Shown piece by piece: positions 57,966-64,000 of a DNA stretch of 64,000 bases; the stretch's first letter is position 1, and every line of letters begins with the position of its first letter. Under the pieces are notes generated by a model. The model was not told the DNA's origin, made no database searches, and saw only the letters and a list, made by a program, of their open reading frames with translations. The position numbers were made by a program, and so were the translations under genes. This DNA is from Chaunax sp. Z400 (Eukaryota > Chordata > Actinopteri > Lophiiformes > Chaunacidae): positions 22,988,492 through 23,052,491 of the forward strand of contig CM075194.1 of the NCBI GenBank assembly GCA_037577475.1, written 5' to 3'.

Positions 57966-58876
57966 GAAATTTAAAGTAGTCGCAATGTATTTACATTAAG
58001 TAGAGATTATTATTTTGATGTTTGAAACCTTAATTCTAAATTTTTAGGTTTAGTTAATACATAATCACAAATGGATATCTGAACCCTGAGGAGGATGCTG
58101 CCCTGAGACACAGAGACTGTAACACTGCTGTGTAAAGGAACTCCACAAAAACTCCACATCCCACACATAGCAACTATTTTCTCAAAAATACTGTACACAG
58201 TCATTACTAAGTCAATATTATGGCAATACACCAAAAGACTGCACAGTAGAAAAAATGCTGGATCAGGGGCAAGAAGGACAGCAGACAGCTTTCAGCAGAG
58301 AGTTAATTTTATTATACCTGGATCATAAATGTTATGTTACCATAATGTCATTATTTTAACATTTCATCACCCTTTGGTTCATTTCTTTAAATTCTTACTT
58401 CTATGGCAAACACAGGATACACAGCTGTGATACTCAAGTACTGCAGAAATATCTTTAAAGTGCATTAAATGACAGCCTGCGTGACTTTTCCACTCATTAC
58501 TACCTGTAATCTCTATAATGCTACATATCCAGCCCTCGAAAATGTCACATTTATACAGTATTAGTTTACCTCTTAATAACAGTGCTGCATGTTTCGTGGT
58601 TTGTCTCGGCTGGTTTTTCTTCTTCTCCGGTGTTTTCTCCAACACTGCCCAACGCTAGCAGAGACATATTACTGAATAGAGAGATGCTGCTTATGATGCT
58701 GTTTAGAGGACAGGTTCATTAGAAATGACTCCAATTCTGCCTAAAATGCTGGACTGGTATCAGCGACTATGGACCAGTCCAATACTACACATTTTATTTA
58801 CCCCAGAACATAAATGTAACTTAACAGATTTTTAAAAGTAGCCAATATAAATGGAAAGCATGTTCTGTAACTTCAG
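57966..58876. other. Non-coding stretch, nothing recognised
   Basis: The minus-strand ORF at 58379-58645 is not recognised and may belong to an unknown repeat. Confidence 0.35.
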
Positions 58877-59090
58877 GGCACAGATAGCACAGTGGTTATA
58901 GCACGCTAGTATAGCATATAGCACCCTGTATGTACAGAGGCTGCAGTCCTGCCATGGCAGCCTTGGGTTCCCATGTTTCCCCTCTCACTCTTTCTCCTCA
59001 TTTCCTGTCTAGAATCTTCAGCTTTCCAACACAATTAAAGGCAAAAAGCCCCCCCCCCCCGAAAAAAAAGACAAAAAAAAGTTCTGTAAA
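58877..59090 (+). mobile_element. tRNA-derived SINE, second family, decayed
   Basis: ggcacagatagcacagtggt carries an A-box-like region, gaggctgcagtcctgccat and ccttgggttcccatg follow (B box decayed from gggttcgaatcc), and cattttcctgtct-like sequence (ctcctcatttcctgtctag) leads to acaattaaaggcaaaaagcc and a C/A-rich tail (59049-59085). Phrase order matches a common fish SINE with the gcgcagtggtta head. Confidence 0.65.
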
Positions 59091-61027
59091 AAGTTCTGTA
59101 ACTTCAAGCGCATGCCATCAAACATACGTTTATCATTTGTCATTATGGAATACAGGGAATATGTTGCATTGAAGAGACAGAAACCTAATTTAAAGTAGTT
59201 TTACCCGAATAAATTGCCCGTTTTAACCATAATGGTAAAAACAACAACAGGCATGAACTCAAGAAGAATCAGTAATCAAAAATAACTGTTATTTGTCTCT
59301 AATTTTGCCTTGACTGGAACAGACACTGTCCAACTTATGTGGTCGTGCCCAAATCATATTTATAATTAAATAAAAAACTTTGCAAAGTGCTATAATTTGA
59401 GCTTTGTGCTACTATAAAAGGCCATGGTCTGAAACATTGTTTTCACCAGCATCTATATAAAATAACATGTCATTCATATCCAATAATTGGGCCTCAATAA
59501 TCAGGCTAAAATACAGGCCTATCGCTGGATAGAAATGATCTTGAATGTATGTAATTAAAACATATTAGCCACAACTCATTTTTCAATTTGGTGTCAGTTA
59601 TTTATTAATAAACATTTGATCTATTATCTTTAGCATCTCAATGTTTTTCAATAATGGGATGAGCCAGAGTCATGTTTTATGATGCAAATTAAATAAAACT
59701 CCATATACTTGTCAATCAGCTCTAAATTATCCACTTAAACTGTCTAAAGTGTGAAAGGAGGTCTGTCAAAGTGTTGAGAGGAAAATCAACGGGTGACGTG
59801 TTTACACTTATTGATCCTCTCTCTGTCATGTTTACAACGTCCCAGCTCTCAGCATCAACTTCCTCTCAGTTTGGTCAATAGTGTTCTGTCAAAACAGTCC
59901 ATCAAAACACCTGTCTGGCCCCACCCCTTTCCCCGCCCCCTTTGCCCTCCATTAGCTGCACACAAACCCACGGCGGCACCAATGGACCAGACAGCCCGCC
60001 TCGGGCTCTGGCTCCGGCTATCGATTGGTTCTTATACGGTAATGGGCGTCTGTCTCCCTATTGTCTAATTGGCTAAGTGATGGGATTGATCCTCAGATTG
60101 TTCGCTAAGTTCATTTTCTGCAGCCGCTGCCAAGACCAGCGAGTGGACTGCATGGCATGTTGGGAGCTGCGCAGGACATTCAGTGTAATGGGCCTGTAAT
60201 TGATCAGCTGCAAGCGATGGTGGGTGGGGCTGGATGCATTAGCAGTGGAGGATGTTAAGAGAATGTTGATTAAGGCTCATTATGGCCATCATTATGTGAT
60301 AATCGATCGAGGTGCTCTGTTGTACATGGTCTGATGTGTTCTTTTTAGAACAAAGCTTTTATCTGACGTCTTGTCTGCAGAATCGCTGATCTCCAGTCAG
60401 TTTTCTTTCCATCTGTCATGTTGTAATGAAAGATGCTGTCGAAGAGGGCTGGGTAATGATCCCAGATCAGCTCCCTTAAGCTGAGAGGGTTGAGAACAGT
60501 AGTCGAACATCTGCAGGAAAACATCAAACCTCCAAGACGACTAAAGCTCAATTTATGTCATTCAATATCTCACACCCAGAGGAAACTTTATCCAACTACT
60601 TATTTCAACCCCACCAAGGAAAAAAATCTATTTATAGTCTAGTATAAACAGATATTCTCTCATCTCTGTAACAAGCATAACTTCAGGGCTCTATCTCAAC
60701 TTTTTTATAATCTATTTAAACAAATATTTAAGCGATAACACGGTGTACACACAGTATTTTATTTATCTCCAGCCAGAATAGTGAGCACAGGCTGCCGGCA
60801 GCCTGCAGCCTCCCAGTCGTGTCCCAGTAGTAATAACACACACTTAATTCCATATCTGAGTCTCACCTTGCTACTCCCACACGCCTCTTATTGTTCCTCT
60901 CTCCACTTACAGAGTGGGCAGTGAGAGAGCAAGGTAGATAGATAGTAAGAGAGAGAGGGTTGAGAACACACAGATACACTGCTAGTATCACACGCATTCA
61001 TTGATTAACACAGGATTAACACTTATG

Positions 61028-61029
<2 letters not shown>
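59091..61029. other. Long repeat-poor region, candidate regulatory DNA (part 1)
   Basis: Apart from AT-rich filler the segment has few repeat signatures. 59640-59780 and 59985-60310 contain homeodomain and bHLH-like words (ctgtaattgatcagctg, ataatcgatcgagg). No exon is supported. The ORF at 59793-60068 has a proline-rich composition and no recognised domain. Confidence 0.3.

Positions 61030-61063
<34 letters not shown>
61030..61063. repeat. (AC)n microsatellite
   Basis: About 33 bases of AC repeat. Confidence 0.97.
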
Positions 61064-61065
<2 letters not shown>

Positions 61066-63470
61066 CCCATCATCACACATGTACACTTGCCGGCAGCTTG
61101 CACAGCTCTCCACTGCCACCACTATGTGTTATCTCCCCCCCCATATGTGTACCTCAGGGCCCTCCCCAGTCTGTGTAATAGACTGTCTCACACCAGAGTC
61201 TCCGTGCTGTGCTGGAGGGATTTGGGGAGGGGGTGCATGTGAGGGTGTGTGTGTGTGTGGAGAGGGTCACTTTTTTCCACGCCTGTCACTCTCACCCATA
61301 AAACAATTAAAAATCCAACCCCACCCCGGCTCACTGCAGTGGCCCGCAGTGACTGTGACAGACATACAGATTCATGCTGATGTGTTTGTGAATATGCATG
61401 AAGCCATTTCCAATCTACAGCAGCCACTGCATGTTTGCACGCACCCACATTCTCTGGCATGAGCTTTCTCCTCCATCAGCCTCATTATGAGCCATGACTC
61501 ATCGACGTGCTGTGAAACTCCCTCTGAATGTGCTTCATTCATATTCAGGTGAATGATTATGCATCTACAGTATGATCCCTCTTTGTCAAGAGTGCACAGA
61601 TGGCAGCAGCGTCGAAAAGAGTTCAACGCCCCCCCCCCCGACCACGTTAACCCACTGGCCGGGACTCAGACAGGAAACGCAGTGCATGTCACTCCCATCT
61701 GAAATGTTAAGCCTTGGAGGGTGAAGCTCTTTACGTGTGGGAGATGAGGAGAGCGAGAGGAGAGGAGATGGTGTGATGCATTGATACACAGTGATACATC
61801 GTCACAGAGGAAAAAAAGGTTAATCCATTTAGCGTGCTGTATATGATCCCATAAGCTGCGCAGTGATGATGCTATCTCCAGAATACTGCATACACCCTCT
61901 GGGCAGGATTGTTTATAGGCACACAATTACCCTCTCGAATGCACTGTCAAAGTCATGGGCGGCCTTCGACTGTCTCTGCTCATAATGACTCACATATTGA
62001 CAATATGTAGGCCACTCCTGAGGTCAGGACAAGCATCGCGAGATTAGGAGAATAAAACAACTGCTTTAAAAGCCCTGCAATGGCCATTATTCAGCCTGCA
62101 ATGAGAGCCACCGTGCAGAAGCCACATCGTGCAAAAACACGTATGATTTAACAAGATGAGGAAGATGATGAGCGATAATGATGACCTCCCAGTGTGTGAG
62201 AGAGCTTAGTGAGGAGAGTTCATGTGTTCGCTAACCAGAACCCCAATTACAGCAATAGGAGCAGCAGCAGTATCTATAAGTCATTACTGTGATACGAACC
62301 ATAGCTGGTTCCTATGTATTTAATGGACATGATGGTGTTTGGACCATTAGGCTGCTTCTCTATAGCCATCAGGTCATCTAAAGGAAGTCCTGTAACATCT
62401 CAACATGGCACATGATTATGGGCTTGGCTGGGCACAGCGTACATGTGTGCATGTGCACGTCTGAGAGTGTGTGTGGAAGTGTGTGTTTGGAGAAACGGAG
62501 GTTAGCACCCAGTCGATGATAGAATCTGCAAATAGACGCCACCTTTTGCAGCGGGAGGACAAGTCATTTTAGCAGCCTAATGGAATCCTCCAGCATGGGA
62601 ATACAGTGTATAGAAAGTGATATCATCTCCTGCAATAGGAGGAACCAGCCGCTGTGGTGAATTCTAATATTTCTATTTATTCCCTCATAGTGGAGGACAA
62701 CATTTATTTCCATTTGAGGTTAACACAGATTAGATTGCCAATATCTCAGACACAGCCCATTGGAAGACTTAACGTCGTCTCCTCTCACTCTAAAAGCAAA
62801 GGGAACGCCCAGGTTGCCAGGTATGGAACACACTTATTGACATAAAGATAAATTCTATTGCTGTTTATGGCTCAGTGTGCACCTGCCTCTCAGGCAACTA
62901 ATTTATGATCACCTTAAACTTCCAAGTCTAGCTTTTAATAAGCAAAGCTCAGAGTCGTAAATAACTAAGAGATTCACTAAATCATTAGGCATTAACCGCT
63001 TTGTGTGTGTTAACAAAGGGTTTGCCAGGTGAGCTTTACGAGTTTATTGGCCCTGTGAATTCTTAAGGAGGGCTTCGGAAAGTGCAGTAGATCAATAGCT
63101 TGTCTAGGGTATAAATGAGTTCTGCACTAAATCATTTCACACTGGAGTCAGGTTACAACTTTTTGACAGAGTTGATGATGGAAGTTATGAGCAAAAATAT
63201 GGCTGTACAAATAAAACCCTTCCCTCGCAGCCGAGTGTTATTATCAGGAGGGGGATAAGCATCAGTTTGACGTAATTAAATGGTTTGGAGCTGCACAGGT
63301 GGAGGATTTGGCATACCAATGAGGAGGGAATCACTTATAGGCAGAGCCGTTTATTGAGCCTCAGTTCTGTTTTATATCGATCAAAATGTTCCTGTAGTGT
63401 TCAAAACTGAAGGTTACCCAAACTGTCACTAAATGGTTGTAAAAAAAACAAGAATTTTGCAGTCTTTCAT
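61064..63470. other. Long repeat-poor region, candidate regulatory DNA (part 2)
   Basis: About 2.4 kb with no recognisable mobile element. Balanced, information-rich stretches at 61960-62330 and 62600-63370 resemble vertebrate conserved non-coding DNA (for example cgtaattaaatggtttgg near 63270). ORFs overlapping on both strands (61001-61926) are not credible. Function cannot be shown without comparison to other fish. Confidence 0.35.
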
Positions 63471-63519
63471 CAAAATTAGAAAGGAAAAACATTTACTATT
63501 AGGTAAAAAATCCCTGGTA

Positions 63520-63670
63520 CTACTTTTTTAGTACCACCTCTGTTGTGGGTCCAAGTGAGCTGAGCAGGTATTAAAAGGTCATGTGAAACGTTACAGACCA
63601 CTGATTGCTCAATGCCCGGCACACACGGAATATCCTGCACTGCACAAAGCAATGGTCGCCACACACAAAC
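63520..63670 (+). repeat. hAT-like MITE fragment, copy 2
   Basis: ttagtaccacctctgttgtg, gagcaggtattaaaaggtca and cggaatatcctgcactgca match the reverse complement of 24655-24795. The 111-codon ORF that crosses it (63583-63918) starts inside the repeat and has no recognised domain. A small perfect inverted repeat, gtctgcaattt/aaattgcagac, lies just outside at 63688-63717. Confidence 0.6.
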
Positions 63671-64000
63671 AGCCAAGCTGCTTTAGAGTCTGCAATTTAA
63701 AAAAAAAAATTGCAGACGCTATATTGAGGAGGTGCAGATGTTCCTGTCTTAAACAGCTGATGAGAGGATCAGGAGAGGTGTGTGTCATGTTGAAGACTAC
63801 GCAATGGCAGTTTCTTGCGGCGTCCACATACCCTGAGGAGCTACTATCCTGTAATGGAAAACAACCTACAGAAAAGCACCCGAAATGCGGCTTTAGAGAC
63901 CGATCTAGGATTCTGTAACTTTTTTCTATAGGTAGGTAGATAGAATCAAATCAGCCGAAAAAGTGTCATCACATTACAAATGTATAGTTTATGTGTCAGA

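Noticed and set aside
63583..63918. 111-codon ORF near the right edge
   Set aside because: It starts inside a MITE-like repeat, crosses an A-run hairpin and has no recognised content.

Overview
The window is nuclear DNA of a ray-finned fish, most likely a percomorph teleost. It has long AC/GT microsatellites, tRNA-derived SINEs of teleost type, a CR1/L2/Rex1-group LINE, several Tc1/mariner and hAT remnants, Penelope-like retroelement pieces, and the short non-autonomous repeats that litter perciform genomes. I found no host protein-coding gene. No long ORF is supported outside transposon remnants, and most ORFs over 60 codons are read-throughs of microsatellites or antisense shadows of repeats. 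The window is best read as an intron or intergenic stretch in which mobile-element debris alternates with single-copy DNA. Family assignments rest on remembered repeat families and on motifs visible here, not on a database search.

Layout. 0-7 kb: a dispersed repeat, a 293-bp foldback, a Penelope-like fragment, a possible LTR, half a Tc1 element, pieces of a hAT transposase, then a GC-rich G-tract island next to a long AC array. 7-16 kb: pyrimidine and AC tracts, SINE and LINE tails, a Tc1-type hairpin MITE, a 576-bp TIR element, a GT array and an intact tRNA-SINE. 16-26 kb: microsatellites, an internally deleted Tc1 element, short repeats and conserved-looking single-copy DNA. 26-32 kb: a nested insertion (antisense LINE tail inside an older repeat), then a Tc1 element carrying a 46-copy, 38-bp minisatellite that is an expansion of its own transposase coding sequence. 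32-48 kb: mainly single-copy DNA with mariner, hAT, V-SINE and Penelope fragments. 48-52 kb: a decayed LINE interrupted in its reverse transcriptase by a SINE almost identical to the one at 15.1 kb. 52-59 kb: purine tracts, a TIR-bounded repeat, an AGATATCT-rich repeat and another SINE. 59-63.5 kb: the longest stretch with no recognisable repeat, a candidate for cis-regulatory DNA.

Nothing here works as a gene system. The notable biology is mobile-element dynamics: the transposase-derived minisatellite at 29491-31238, the nested insertions, the hairpin MITEs, and two SINE copies differing at only two sites, which indicates recent SINE activity. No undescribed molecular system could be supported.
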